Assembly: GCA_033980235.1 (NCBI GenBank)
Contig: CM067065.1
Span: 7,581,328-7,645,327 of the forward strand
DNA: 64,000 bases
Source of the DNA: Diadema setosum
Taxonomy: Eukaryota > Echinodermata > Echinoidea > Diadematoida > Diadematidae
Direction: 5' to 3'
In this document: in pieces, positions 11,448 through 22,826 of the stretch
Position numbering within the stretch: position 1 is the first letter of the stretch
Layout: every line of letters starts with the position of its first letter
Notes under the pieces: model-generated
The model's input: only the letters and a program-made list of their open reading frames with translations
What the model was told of the DNA's origin: nothing
The model's database searches: none
Position numbers and translations under genes: made by a program

Positions 11448-13365
11448 CTGCCCTACTTTGACAAAAGGAAGCAATTGACATTGAGTACAAATGCTACAAA
11501 TGAAGAAAATATGTTTTTTGGTAGGCCCTTCAACATAGAAATTTGTAATGAGAAATAATGTCCGTATTCGTGCAAGTCATATGGTGATGCATTTACGACA
11601 GTTCGAAGAATGTTGATATTTCCATAGAAACTCATAATCATGTAACTTGCATCCTTTCGCCAAAGTATTATAGATTTTTATCAATCATATCATATGGATG
11701 TCACTTTTTTTCCAAACTTTTTAGCCCTCCATGGACTATTTTATTTTCTTCAGGTCAACATAATACAAATCCAAAACATTCCACTACAGTCTCCTTTTTT
11801 TTTTCTTAACATTTCTCTCGTAAACGTTTACACAAACAAATGTTTTAGTGACTGCCACTTTAAACTGAACTTGTTGAGAGTACTCGAAACAGAATAAATA
11901 TATCTGTCTTCTGCATAATATTCAATATTTTTTTTTTCTTCATAGAGAACAACCTAGGGACTCTGTTTTTTAAATTTTGAACAAACAGTTGTTGTTTAAT
12001 CAAAATCACAACAAAATTTAGAGCATCGTTTCTCTTTTCTTTAAAACCAACAATAAAATTTTCCAGCCTAAATTTTATCTGTGCTCTAGAACCTTCATTT
12101 ATCCATTTTTCAGTTTCATTCCAGATTGACTTACTAGTTTGACATTCATAAAAGAAATGTACAATATCTTCCTACTCTTCTTTATAAAACGAAAATCTGT
12201 CACTGATGATTTTTTTTTTCATCTTGTACAGTTGCTCATTTAAAAACAAAATCTTATTTACTATTTTATACTGTAAATATCTCAATCCAATGTCCACAGT
12301 AGAACGAAATATCATGATGGGATACTTTTCCATCTCGGCAGTTTCAGGGGGACTATGTAAATGTCGTTCCCATTTAGAACATATCAAAGGTAAACATTTT
12401 GTTTTTCCAAGAAGAGTTTTATAAATACACCTGCATCCTTTTAATTCTTGCAGTAGTATTTTAACATGTGATGGCAATAATGGATTATTTTGTTCACATC
12501 TTTGAAGATAGCCACCAAACCGACACTTAATTACTTGACTTACCGAATAATATGACAGGTAATTAAGTTTCAAACAGAATTTCTGTTCACAATCATTACG
12601 GGTCAACAGATTTCCCTTCTTATCAACCAAATCTTTAATATACCTGATACCTTTTTCATACCAAGGTTTGAAAAATACAGTTTTATGCCCAATTTAAATA
12701 AAGCTATTTCTCCACAATGGATAAGTTAAAAAATCAGATCACTCTGAAGGACATAATAGGGACATGGCATAACATACATCTTTCCAAATGGATGTCGCTT
12801 GCTTCCTTTTGCCGAAGTATTTTAGATTGCGTACAAATATAAAGAATTTGGCAAAAAAGAAGCAAGTGACAATGAGGTTATAACTTGCTTTCTTTTGCCA
12901 AAGTATTTCAGATTTTAAGCAAGCATGAAAAAATCTTACAAAAGTAAGCAAGTGACAATCATATCATAAGAATGTGACTTGTTTCCTTTTGCAAAAATAT
13001 TATAGATTTGTAGCAAACATAAAAAAAATGGCAAAAGGAAGCGAGTGACAATCATATCATATGGATGTTACTTGCTTCCTTTTGCCAAAGTATTTTAGAT
13101 TGTGTGTGGACATAAATGATTTGGCAAAGTGAATCAAGTGACAATCATATAATGAGGTTGTAACTTCCTTCCTTTTGTCATTTTTTTTTTTCATGCAATT
13201 TTGTGCACTTGCTTCCTTTTGCCACCCTAATATCTCAGAAATGGGCCAAAATTGTAACTTTTAGATTTTTCAGTTATATAGAGCATGCCTCAAATATGCC
13301 AAATTATTAAAAAAAGTCAATATCCATAAAAATGTCACTTGCTTCCTTTTGCCAAAGTAGGGCAG
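11448..13365 (+). mobile_element. TIR element with internal GCTTCCTTTTGCC repeats (copy 1, interrupted)
   Basis: Begins CTGCCCTACTTTG(A)CAAAAGG and ends with the complement, CCTTTTGCCAAAGTAGGGCAG. Between lie many alternating copies of ACTTGCTTCCTTTTGCC and its reverse complement, 60-110 bp apart. The inverted counterpart is 48,140-48,988. A LINE fragment splits this copy at 11,707-12,787. No transposase is visible, so it is non-autonomous. It sits between TA microsatellites on both sides. Confidence 0.82.
11707..12787 (-). pseudogene. 3' fragment of an L1/Tx1-like LINE inserted in the TIR element
   Basis: The minus strand reads the C-terminal region of a non-LTR ORF2: KPWYEKGIRYIKDL then NLLTRNDCEQKF near 12,600-12,690, and LRYLQYKIVNKILFLNEQLY near 12,250. 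A diverged zinc-finger-like end follows. Sequence ATGGATGTCACTT at 11,694-11,706 is repeated with one mismatch at 12,788-12,800, a likely 13-bp target-site duplication. The piece is 5'-truncated and broken. Confidence 0.7.
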
Positions 13366-13369
13366 TATG

Positions 13370-13373
<4 letters not shown>

Positions 13374-13412
<39 letters not shown>
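13374..13412. repeat. (TA)n microsatellite
   Basis: About 18 TA units directly after the TIR element. Confidence 0.9.
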
Positions 13413-13418
<6 letters not shown>

Positions 13419-13616
13419 TTTTAATGTTCATTGGATGTCACAATGTCCAAAGTTGGTATAACCACCAGATATCCTGTGGGTTTTAGTGCAATTCTCAGAA
13501 ATAAATTTATTGCTGTGCACCACTCAAACGTTAATGTTGTTACTTGAGTACAGACAAACCTGAAGAGAATGCTTTCTGAGCAGTAGATAAATATATAACG
13601 TCACAACTTTCACGAA

Positions 13617-13618
<2 letters not shown>

Positions 13619-13655
<37 letters not shown>
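13619..13655. repeat. (AC)n microsatellite
   Basis: Pure CA/AC run of about 36 bases. Confidence 0.9.
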
Positions 13656-13657
<2 letters not shown>

Positions 13658-13713
13658 CAGAGACACTTCTTCAATACGAATTACCTTGACGTAGGTTGTA
13701 ATTCATCAATTCT

Positions 13714-14141
13714 CGCCACCGACAATAGGCGATATCAAGGCGATATCAAATGATATCGTACGATACCTCCGATATCGAACCTCTATGGCCGGGACAGTAA
13801 CTTCCGGTTATTGATTTGCGTGTGTGCTTTTCTATTGGCCAACTTGCCAGCTTTGTTTTTGGATCCAAAGAAATATATTTGTTTAGACTTTAGTTTGTTT
13901 ATTTCCCTAATATAATTATCCATTACACAACGGGGTTTTTCTGTGAGGCAGCAGAGTGTACTTCTGATGATGCTAAAAGTAAAACAACTGGACAAATATC
14001 CGTGCGCCGAGCAGTAGAGGTGCACCACATGCACAGGCCGTGCATCGCACGCATGAAACCGGAAGTTACTGCCCCGGCCTGAGAGGTTTGATATCGGAGA
14101 TATCGTACGATATCACTTGATATCGCTTATTGTCGGTGGCG
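13714..14141. mobile_element. Foldback element with about 85-bp GATATC-rich inverted ends
   Basis: CGCCACCGACAATA(G/A)GCGAT at the left is mirrored at 14,122-14,141. The arms continue through clustered GATATC/GATATCG boxes to AGTAACTTCCGG at 13,797 and its complement near 14,060. The 250-bp centre is not coding. Target duplication not resolved. Confidence 0.78.
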
Positions 14142-14521
14142 ATCATCTTATCTATCAAGAAAAACAAGATCAGTTTATCCTTTGCAGAGGAATAACTTAA
14201 CCATACAATTACCCGAATGTCAAAGACAACTAGCACATTCTATGCACAATATTGCAGCAGAAACAGTTAGACAAATAAACAAGTAGTAAACTTCTTCCGT
14301 TTTTCTTAGATAACTCGATTTCTTGTAGGTCAGGTATAGTTACAAGCAATTGCTTCTGAACAAATACAAAAAAAATATATATATATTTTTTTTCTTCAAT
14401 GCAGAACGCTTTCATCAGTTAGGGAGATCATGCAATAGAAGATTCAGGCTTCTGCCAACATTTAGTGATTTGCTGGCGAGCTTTCATCAACATCTGCGGA
14501 CTTGTTTAGGACAGGTGATTG

Positions 14522-14787
14522 CAACCGATAAGTCCATTTTCTTTAATTCTTTCAAATCACGCTTTTTCGTTAAACTCTGTTGACGTAGAATGCGAATGAT
14601 GTATGTACAGTTCATAATGAAATGTCGGTTACCTATACGTAATACGTAGAAATCCACACAAAGAGGAAAATTTTAGATTTTGTACTTTTCAATGTGTTTT
14701 GTGGCCCACATAATTCTTTAAATCACATTATATGTCGATTGATTTTAATGAAAAATGGACTTATCGGTTTTTGCTAACAAACTCTTC
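14522..14787. mobile_element. Diverged copy of the CCGATAAGTCCAT MITE
   Basis: AACCGATAAGTCCATTTT near the left and ATGGACTTATCGGTTTTTGC then AACTCTTC at the right match the ends of the well-kept MITE at 47,840-48,070. Confidence 0.55.
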
Positions 14788-14839
14788 AATTATAACCTTT
14801 TCTTCTTCCGTGTAAATTCGATTTGGAGACAGCGGGATA

Positions 14840-15295
14840 TTGCAAGATTTGTTTGCAGGTTTCTGTGAGTCAGCTGTGTCTCTACCATCATCGCCATTTC
14901 ATTTTTCTTTTTCTGTTTTGATCTCTGCATTTATTACTGTGCCTAATAGCACTGTGACTGATATTACTGATTCCGAAAGCATGTGCATGCATTATTTTGA
15001 AATAATATGGATTTTGTGTCTCAGTAACAATAATTGGGGAGGAAATCAGCATAGTGGATTATCGTCAGGTTACTGGTCTGGGGATCTTTTGGATGAGATT
15101 ATTTCGTATTTATTTTGTGAAAAATATTGGTTAGAGATATCAGCTATAGAAGTTGGAATATCAATATTGAGAACTCTTTTGTGCTTAATTGTAGTGATTA
15201 CGGGGCGATTCCTTATCCCTATTTATGGTTGTATTAATAACTTTCCAAGTATTTTGAATAACAAAGTAAAAAAAGAATTATATCTGATCGCTTAA
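14840..15295 (+). CDS. Unrecognised 151-codon open reading frame (doubtful)
   Basis: Opens at ATGCAAGATTTG and runs to TAA. The product would be hydrophobic, with segments such as LLCLIVVITGRFLIPI. No family, splice context or paralogue was recognised, and it lies in AT-rich DNA among mobile elements. Length is the only argument for it. Confidence 0.15.
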   Translation: MQDLFAGFCESAVSLPSSPFHFSFSVLISAFITVPNSTVTDITDSESMCMHYFEIIWILCLSNNNWGGNQHSGLSSGYWSGDLLDEIISYLFCEKYWLEISAIEVGISILRTLLCLIVVITGRFLIPIYGCINNFPSILNNKVKKELYLIA

Positions 15296-15442
15296 ATATT
15301 TACGTTCTTTTACAACGCTATATTTGGGTAAGAACATTTTTATTATGAAACATCTTACTTTGTTTTTGTTTGTTCTTTTGTTCATGTTTTTGCTTTGGAT
15401 TTTGCCTCCCGGGTTTTGATTTTAATAATAGGTTAATAGTAC

Positions 15443-16107
15443 GTGACCGTGCATCACAAAACGAACAAAAAGTCGCAAGCACTGATTTTGTGTGAGAGAT
15501 GAAAATAGGTGAAATAGGTCAACCTAGCCAATCTTGTTGTTTTCATTTGTTCTTAAAGAGCAAGCCTTTTTCTACATTATACTAAAGTTTAGGATCATAA
15601 AACGAAAAGGAAAATACGTTTTTAGCAGTTTTTCTGGAACACTTTTTGGTAGAATAATGTGATTAGGTGTTTCTCAACGAGTGCTCTTTTCATTTCTTAA
15701 AAACCCTGTCCTTGCTCATCACTTTACAACTCCAACAACTTTAGAAGGGATGACGTTACTGCTTTGAAAGTTGGCACCGATAATCATCAAAATGTGTTAA
15801 CAAAGCGTGTTAACAAAGCGTGCACTCTGGTGGTCATCACCCTGTTATTTGTTTCACTCATCACACAGCTAGCGTGGGTTGGTAAAGATTAAGCGCTTGA
15901 ATAGACTATGTTCTTCAAAGCCTCTTTTCTCAGTTCACACTTATCCAGAGTGTGTACTTTCTTTCCAATGTTTAGATAGGTTTGGAGAGTCCATTTGGAT
16001 TGGGTTATATATCATTTTAAAGCTTAGAGTCTGCTCTTTCAGAATCTGACCTTAACTAAAAATCCATAAATGGCGACTTTTTTGTTGGTTTTGTGGCGCA
16101 GGCTCAC
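15443..16107 (+). mobile_element. 665-bp GTGACCGTGCA TIR element
   Basis: Starts GTGACCGTGCATCACAAAAC and ends with the near complement GTTTTGTGGCGCAGGCTCAC; CGAACAAAAAGTCGC extends the terminal repeat to about 35 bp. Related full or partial copies lie at 31,262, 43,145, 43,834, 44,515 and 54,226. Non-coding, so non-autonomous. Confidence 0.8.
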
Positions 16108-16792
16108 ATAATTATAATTATTACCTATACGAGGTAGTTTTGCTAGGCAATTGCAGTTGATATTTTGCAGGGTTAAAGGTCAGGAGTTGTTATTTTGCAG
16201 GGTTAAAGGTCAGCAGGCAATATTCGTTCGCCTCTGCCGGTTTTCGCCACGTCGCTGCGTGTCGGTTACACACACCGTACCGTACACAAAACAATGTGTG
16301 CCAGCAGTGCTATCTTCCGATTTTCGCCATTCACTTTACACAGGGAGGTGGGAAGAGAAAGAGTGCGATCTCTCTCCCCACCTCCCTCCGATCTACCACG
16401 AAAAGAAAACATTCCAGGACGTCGCTGGGTGTCGGTTACACGCACCGCAGAAGAACGCTGATAAATCAACTCATACAAGGTCGACCACTTACAGCAGCAC
16501 TACGCGTCAAACAATGATTAGTCCATTTGTGCTCAATAATTGCAGAGTGACCATCAGTTTTACAACTCTCCAAATTTAAACAGAAGTAAAAATAAAGTGT
16601 AAAAGCGTTCAGATGTTTGAAGTTCGCCTGTTACAACTACATATGTATCTTTGAAGTTGGAGTTGAATGATATACATTGATGAACAATTTTTCAATTATT
16701 CGACATGTTGATGATCTACAGGTAGTCAAATGTGGCTTGATCTATATCATAGTGTATAGCCGTATTCACATATTTTCTTAATTTACCTAGAG
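16108..16792. other. Non-coding, small direct repeats
   Basis: A direct repeat (TTGCAGGGTTAAAGGTCAG at 16,164 and near 16,195) and a second near 16,255/16,430 (GTCGCTG.GTGTCGGTTACAC). Overlapping frames in both strands are long but share no features of known proteins. Confidence 0.4.
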
Positions 16793-16962
16793 GATAGGTA
16801 ATAATTATGATATTGACTGGCCTTGAGGGAGATACCAGATAAATATTGCCCGCACTGAAAGAATATTGCCCTCGTCTTCGACTCGGGCAATATTCTTTCA
16901 GTTTGGGCAATATTTTCTGGTATCTCCCTCGAGGCCAGTCAATATTATATAATTATCTGGGG
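16793..16962. repeat. Foldback with about 80-bp arms
   Basis: Arms around GGGAGATACCAGA, AATATTGCCC and CTGAAAGAATATTGCCC are mirrored about 16,880 with a 7-base centre. Outer arms extend to ATTGACTGGCC/GGCCAGTCAAT. GGCGCAGGCTCACA follows directly and also ends the element at 16,107. Confidence 0.82.
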
Positions 16963-16979
16963 CGCAGGCTCACAAGTAT

Positions 16980-17157
16980 CAGGGGCGGATCCAGGAATTC
17001 GGGAAAGGGGGGGGGGGGGGCGCAACTATTATTTGTGGTGCCACTTCCGGGTTTCATTTCTTTTTTTCTTCCTTTTATTTCTTTTGTGTTAACGAAAAAT
17101 AAAGGGGGGGGGGGGGGCGTGCGCCGGTTGCGTCCCCCTACGGATCCGCCACTGAGT
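16980..17157. mobile_element. Short element bounded by GGGCGGATCCAGGAAT / GGATCCGCCACTGA
   Basis: Inverted GGCGGATCC ends with internal poly-G blocks. The related copy is 26,555-26,714. Confidence 0.7.
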
Positions 17158-17815
17158 ATAGTGTGCCTACGCAGAGGGAAAAGCGTATTCAATTTGGCAT
17201 ATCGATGAGCCGAAGTTCGCGAATGAAAAATAGTGCGTGTGGCATTTCGAGGTATATAATAGACACCACACACTCGAGAATAGAGGGTGGGCGGGATGGA
17301 TGCAATAAAATTTAGTGACTTCTTTCAGGACGTCCTCAGTCCTTATCCTCCACACACACAAATCCCTTGGGTCCATTATTTGCAGCGACAAATTTCAAAT
17401 TTTTGCCGGAGGCAACTCTCCTCACCGCCAAATTTTCCTAGTTGCGTTTGTGAGATAGTCTGCAAGCAAGACACACAGTGAAAAATGAAAGATTTATATA
17501 AAATTTAGTGACTTTGATTGTATTTATTTGAAAAGTTTTAGAAGTCAATAATAAGATATGAATTTCATCACCTCAATTTAATCTGACTTTAATCTCCACA
17601 ACTACAAAGACCAAATGGATATTATTATCCAGAACAAAAAAGTGATAGTGCCATTAGAAAACTTCATAAGTGAATACATATATGACGAAGTTCATAGTAT
17701 GCAATGGCCGATGGTGGATGAACAAGAATGGGTAGGGAAGGGGAAGGGGGCAAAATTTTCACAGTTCAGGATCTTCTTGAAACAACAACAAAAAATATGT
17801 ATATGACAGATTTTC

Positions 17816-18303
17816 ACCCAATGTGGCAGCAGGGATGCCTAGTACACGTATAATGAAATCCCATTTGGTGCGAAGGGGTACTAAGTCGATGGGGGTGGAG
17901 GTGGTCGGGGGGATGGGAGTGGGGCAATAGCCTCACCCTCAATATTCTCTAGGACCAAGCTTGATAGAGCTAATGCAGTGCTACTATTAGAAAGTTGGCT
18001 GATGAGGGGATGCCCAAGGAGGCGGAAAGGGAAAGGAGAGGAGGCATTTTCAGCAAATGTTTGAAAAAAAAAAAAACCAAACAAACTATTACAGATTCTT
18101 GTCATGAGCGGGGCGTGCGAAGCAGATGCTCGAAACTTTTTGCATAAGTCGATGATTTTCTTTCAGATTTCACTATGTTGTAGCTGAGACTTCGGGCTAT
18201 CAAAATGTGCCGTTCATTTTGTTATTTTTATTCTTTTTTTTTTCATTGGATGTCGGGATTACGACGCACTATGGGATTCCATTACCCTGGGCATCCTGCT
18301 GCC
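17816..18303. mobile_element. Candidate TIR element, imperfect 50-bp ends
   Basis: GTGGCAGCAGGGATGCC at the left pairs with GGCATCCTGCTGCCAC at the right, and TGAAATCCCAT pairs with ATGGGATTCCA further in. The right half merges with the long repeat that starts near 18,140. Confidence 0.45.
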
Positions 18304-19458
18304 ACGAAAAACTTGGTAGAAATTGAAACTTAGCTTCGATAGAGAGAGATGGATACACGGTACTTTATGGGGAGATGTAGCTCATGGATAACTCGTCGTT
18401 CTCCGAATTCAAGGATCGGATGTTCCATTTTGATTAGTTTTACTGTTTATCCTTTTAGTACTGTGTTTTATACCAATGTCTTTTTTTTTTTAAATTCAAG
18501 TTAATATTATGCCTTAGCTTGTTTCTTCATTTGTCTTACTTTTTTCCAGTTATTAACTGCAATAGCTGAAGAAAAACAGGCCCAGCATCCCGGTATTTCA
18601 CAAATGTTTTAAACCAGTCCATGTCAAGAACATCATAACATTTCATAAAATAACAACTACTTCCTCAGACACCATCTTAGCCGGGTAAATTATAGTCAAA
18701 TGTCATAAATGTCTCATCCTTTATTTTGGTGAACACATATCGTATCACTTCTATATTTTACATGCATCTTGACCATGTTGCTATACTCATTTCATGAATA
18801 GCAACTTTTTGTTCGGACGCCCTCTTAACTGTACAAAGTGGGGTTAAAGGTCAAGTATGTTTTATTCCCAACTTCGATAGTGTATGCAATACCATCCTCA
18901 TAAATTGCTCACTATTGTAGTCTTTGTATCAAGAACTATTTTATAAGATTACTACTTTTTGCTCAACTGCAATCATGGCTGTGCAAATAAGGATCAAAGT
19001 TAAAGATTGAATTATCTTGGTTAGCATATACCCTCTTCGGGCCATATGTTGGTTACTACATGTTTTATAACTGGATCTCCTACAACGTACTTTTTTTTTT
19101 CTCGACGCCATATTGGCTGAGTAAAGTAGGATCAAGGGTCAAAGCATGTCCTGTGTCGTGATAAAGACGTGGAGTTTTGTTCTCATACTTTGCACACATG
19201 TTATTCATGTCAAGAAATCCATTTCATAAGATAACGACATTTTCCTCAGACGCCATCTTAGACACAATTCGCATTTTGTCGCTCTATTAGTATACTATAT
19301 TATAATTTCCTTTTTAAGTTTGTAAGCATGATAACAGGTTCCTTTTTCTTCGATGAAAATCTGACAAATCACATGGTCATTCGCCTTCAATCGCGAACGG
19401 GTCACTTGAATCGCGGTCGGGGCTCATGACATTTATTTGCGGATACATCGGATCACCT
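18140..19458 (+). repeat. Diverged copy of the AGGTGATCCGA long repeat
   Basis: CAGATTTCACTATGTTGTAG, GAAAAACAGGCCC, CATTTCATAAAATAACAACT and TCGGATCACCTAATTTGTCA appear in the same order as in 36.1-36.95 kb and 38.0-39.7 kb. Copies of GGTCAAAGGTCA-like motifs are degraded here. Confidence 0.7.
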
Positions 19459-19600
19459 AATTTGTCAGTATCGACAAATTCTCAAATGCAGTACTCAATA
19501 TCATTACCATCATTATAATAAAATATTATGGATATTATCATTGATATATTACGTGTAAAGCGTATTAGATGCTTACTTATTGTATAAAACTAATGCTTAC

Positions 19601-19909
19601 TCGGAAGTTGGTCCTCATAGAGTGAAGTCAAAAGACGGACTTTATCCCGGCCAGTTTCGGCTGAGAAGCACACCCACTCCCCGGTTCGAGTCCGATCTTT
19701 AAAGTGCCCAGAGAGCAGATTCTTCTTCCAGCAGCATCGACAATCCAGCCACATTTCGCCAAAGCCACACGTGCGGTTGGCAAAGGCGAGCAGATCAAGA
19801 AGGTAAGTCTTGTTTCGCGGCACGGGGATAGTTCCGTTGGGGAAAAGTCGTCGGCAGTACCAATGTGCGTGCCAGAATGTCTTTACTTCGCAGGAAGCAT
19901 AAGGTAATG
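19601..19909 (-). CDS. Left paralogue exon 4: C-type-lectin-like module
   Basis: 309 nt, phase 1-1, with a CATAG acceptor and a GTAAGC donor. The 103 codons keep all the cysteines of the right copy and a strongly shared centre (PRNKTYLLDLLA, TCGF, CCW). The first half and the loop before the last Cys differ greatly. The pattern resembles a divergent C-type lectin domain: an early Cys, a Gly/Pro-rich strand, an L-D-C motif, then W-C. The usual WND-type motif is replaced here by GEWVC. Open reading continues past the donor to a stop (SKH), so a retained-intron end is possible. Confidence 0.7.
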
Positions 19910-22793
19910 CTATGGAAGGGTTGACAGTGGTGGCATAGAAATTAAAGGCGTAATTTACCATTTGCATATGAAACAAAACCCAGCATTAGTGCTTTAAAAT
20001 AGTTCTTAAATGTGAGATAGGGATAGAAACAACCACTGTTAAAATTGGAATCGGTAAAATCAATGTATTATTAAATATACAAAATGTGTAAAAATACTTA
20101 TAATAAAAATGTGTCCAAAACTTAACCGTCAACAGTTACGATTTATTGAGAAAAAAACAAAAGATATCTCCTGAAATTTTAGGCTTTATCGTGAAAGTTT
20201 TGTATGATAGGATGTTTTGTGGTACAACAGACCTTCTCATATGCATTAAATGCCGTATCTTGACAATTCTTTTAATCACTGTTCCCAAAGGTAAAGTGGA
20301 CCTTCAAGGTGAAAAGTTTTGAACGGCATGATGCTCAATGCGAAACTGTTGGTTATTAAAAAAAAAAAAAATCGTTAACAAACAAGCAAATACAGTTTTC
20401 TGCAATTTCCACCAAAATATTGTCAGAAAATACTGATTGGCGAAAAACATGGATTTGTAGAAGATTACCTTAAACAGGAATAAATGTAATGATTTATAAC
20501 CTGCCACTTGTGGCAGTTGCCTTTCTTCTCTATTTTAGCCCACACCTGACAGTTGCATCTAATAGTCGCTCCATCTACAGTGCGTACAAAAAAGTAATCC
20601 GACTTTGGAAGAATTCTATCATTTTCAGCTATGAAGAGCACAATGTTGGCTGTAAGGAAAAAAAAAAATGGTACCTAATTATGTTGACAAATTTCACGTA
20701 AGACTTAGCACATTTAACCCGTTACTTACGGGAACCTGGAATACCAGGTTCCCGTGGGAGCAACTGCTATACGGGAACCTGGTATACCAGGTTCCCAAGA
20801 TGAAGACAAGAGTGCCTGCCTTCGTGGCCTAAATTCGTGTTTGTTTGTATTATAAAGTCCCCCAAAATGGGTTTCATAAGAAGGTTAGAGTTTATTCTAT
20901 CAGCACTTGCTCTCTTTCTGTTTGAAGAATTTGTATATTACAGTATTTTTTACCTTTGTCCTGATTTAGTTTTCCCTTGCTCTGCTTCAAAACTCGTTTG
21001 AACTTGTACATTAGCGATCAAAGCTGATCACAGTAGATATTTGAGTATATGAATATAAGAACGACCCAAGTCCATGGATGACCATTTCAAGTAAACTTTA
21101 AAAAAAACAACTTCATATTTTTTTTTATTTGTCCAATAATATTCCATTTGACTGTGATGGGAAAGCAACATTGTATATACAATTTAGAACATATATTATT
21201 ATGACAATTAACATTTACATTAATTGTGGAGAGGCCATTTTGTGTGATGGACTTGGGTCGTTCTTTGATTCATATACAAGATATTCTGCTATAGAGATGA
21301 GAGAAGGACGAGAGAGGGCGCTATAATATGAATGTAAGAATGACCCAAGTCCTTCATGTTTACATTCATATAAGATTTAACTCATTTATTTCAGGCACTT
21401 CCGGGGGTAATTAGGATTTATCATTTATACACAAGATGAGTCCATGCGTAAGCTACAATTTCCCATGTCAAACTAAATTTGGCCAAAAATTGGACTTGGG
21501 TCGTTCTTATATTCAGGTCCTCATTTGTGTTCGCTAACCCCAGTCATCGCATTTTCGTGGCTGATTTGTGTAGAACAAAAGAGTATGTGAGCCCATCAGC
21601 CCACGCTCTATTCATACATCCCACCCGATCGATATTTGTATTGTTCAAGGGCACATGTAGTTGACCATGGGGAAGGGATGCGTGCACCGCTTGACTGCTT
21701 TCGTACAGGTGGATTACCAACCTGTCGGTTCTCTGTCGACGGGCAAAAAGAATCTCGTTTGGGGACATTGAAGTATTTAGAGAATTGCGCAAGAAACGGG
21801 TGAAAGACAGCAATAACAAAAGGAAAAATGAATGTCTCACTGAATGGATTACATCTGTCAATGGAAGTGGCCAAATTCCAGAGTGCAGGTTTGTATTCAG
21901 GTTTTGTGCTTAGCGTTTCTTCTAACATGTTATGGTCTATAACCTTTAACATGGCCACCTGTCAAATAACTTGGTCACTCCTACAAAGATCGTCCACACA
22001 AATCATATTTCTCTGCTCATATTCAACACATAGCTCGCAGTGACAAAGCATGTCTTGAATACGAAAGAGAGAGAATGAATAATGGTTTAGCCTTTGTGGA
22101 AGTGACCAAATTATCGACAACATGGTGATGTTGAAGGTTATGTACCATAGAGGGTTTGAAGAAACCCTAACACAAACCTGCAGTGGTGCTTATTTGACCA
22201 CTTATATTGACAGAACCCATCCCTTTAATGAAACATCATTATTTCTTCATGTGACGTCAGCCGAGCAATTTTTGCTCAATCAATCCACGTAAACAAAAAG
22301 GCTCAATAGAATATCACATCAGACAGTGCAGATATTTCCATGATTACGTGAGACCAAGCAAGGGGTAACATCTTATATGTTTACAGTGTAGTATTATTGG
22401 TAATTTTCCATTAAAAACATAGACTGCAGTTTATTCATAAATTATATCAGATAATTTGGTGTATTTCATATTTGTACTTTGTTAGCTGCTACAGCACTGC
22501 TGGTTCATAGTAAAATGTTACAGTTCGAGCGATGCCAGCAAAATGAATAACATGAACAATGCAAAACACAGAATACGGGAAATGTTCACTTTTGAGTTAC
22601 CAATCAGATTAACGAATTCACATCACTAAAAATATTATTCTTATATTCTTATGTACTTATTTGACTGCTTGAATTTACGCCTCGTGAATCGCAGCAACAC
22701 TGGTATCCGTCCAGAGTTTCATTACACGTCTGTCCGAAAGGGCAAGGGTTGGACATGCAAGCTGTTGGAGAGAAATGATTGAATGTTAACATG

Positions 22794-22826
<33 letters not shown>

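Noticed and set aside
16151..16579. 142-codon plus-strand frame as an exon
   Set aside because: Built on a direct repeat, overlapped by frames in two other phases, and without family resemblance.
19704..19907. Plus-strand frame antisense to left exon 4
   Set aside because: Shadow of the real exon; only the minus-strand reading has a paralogue with matching phase and cysteines.
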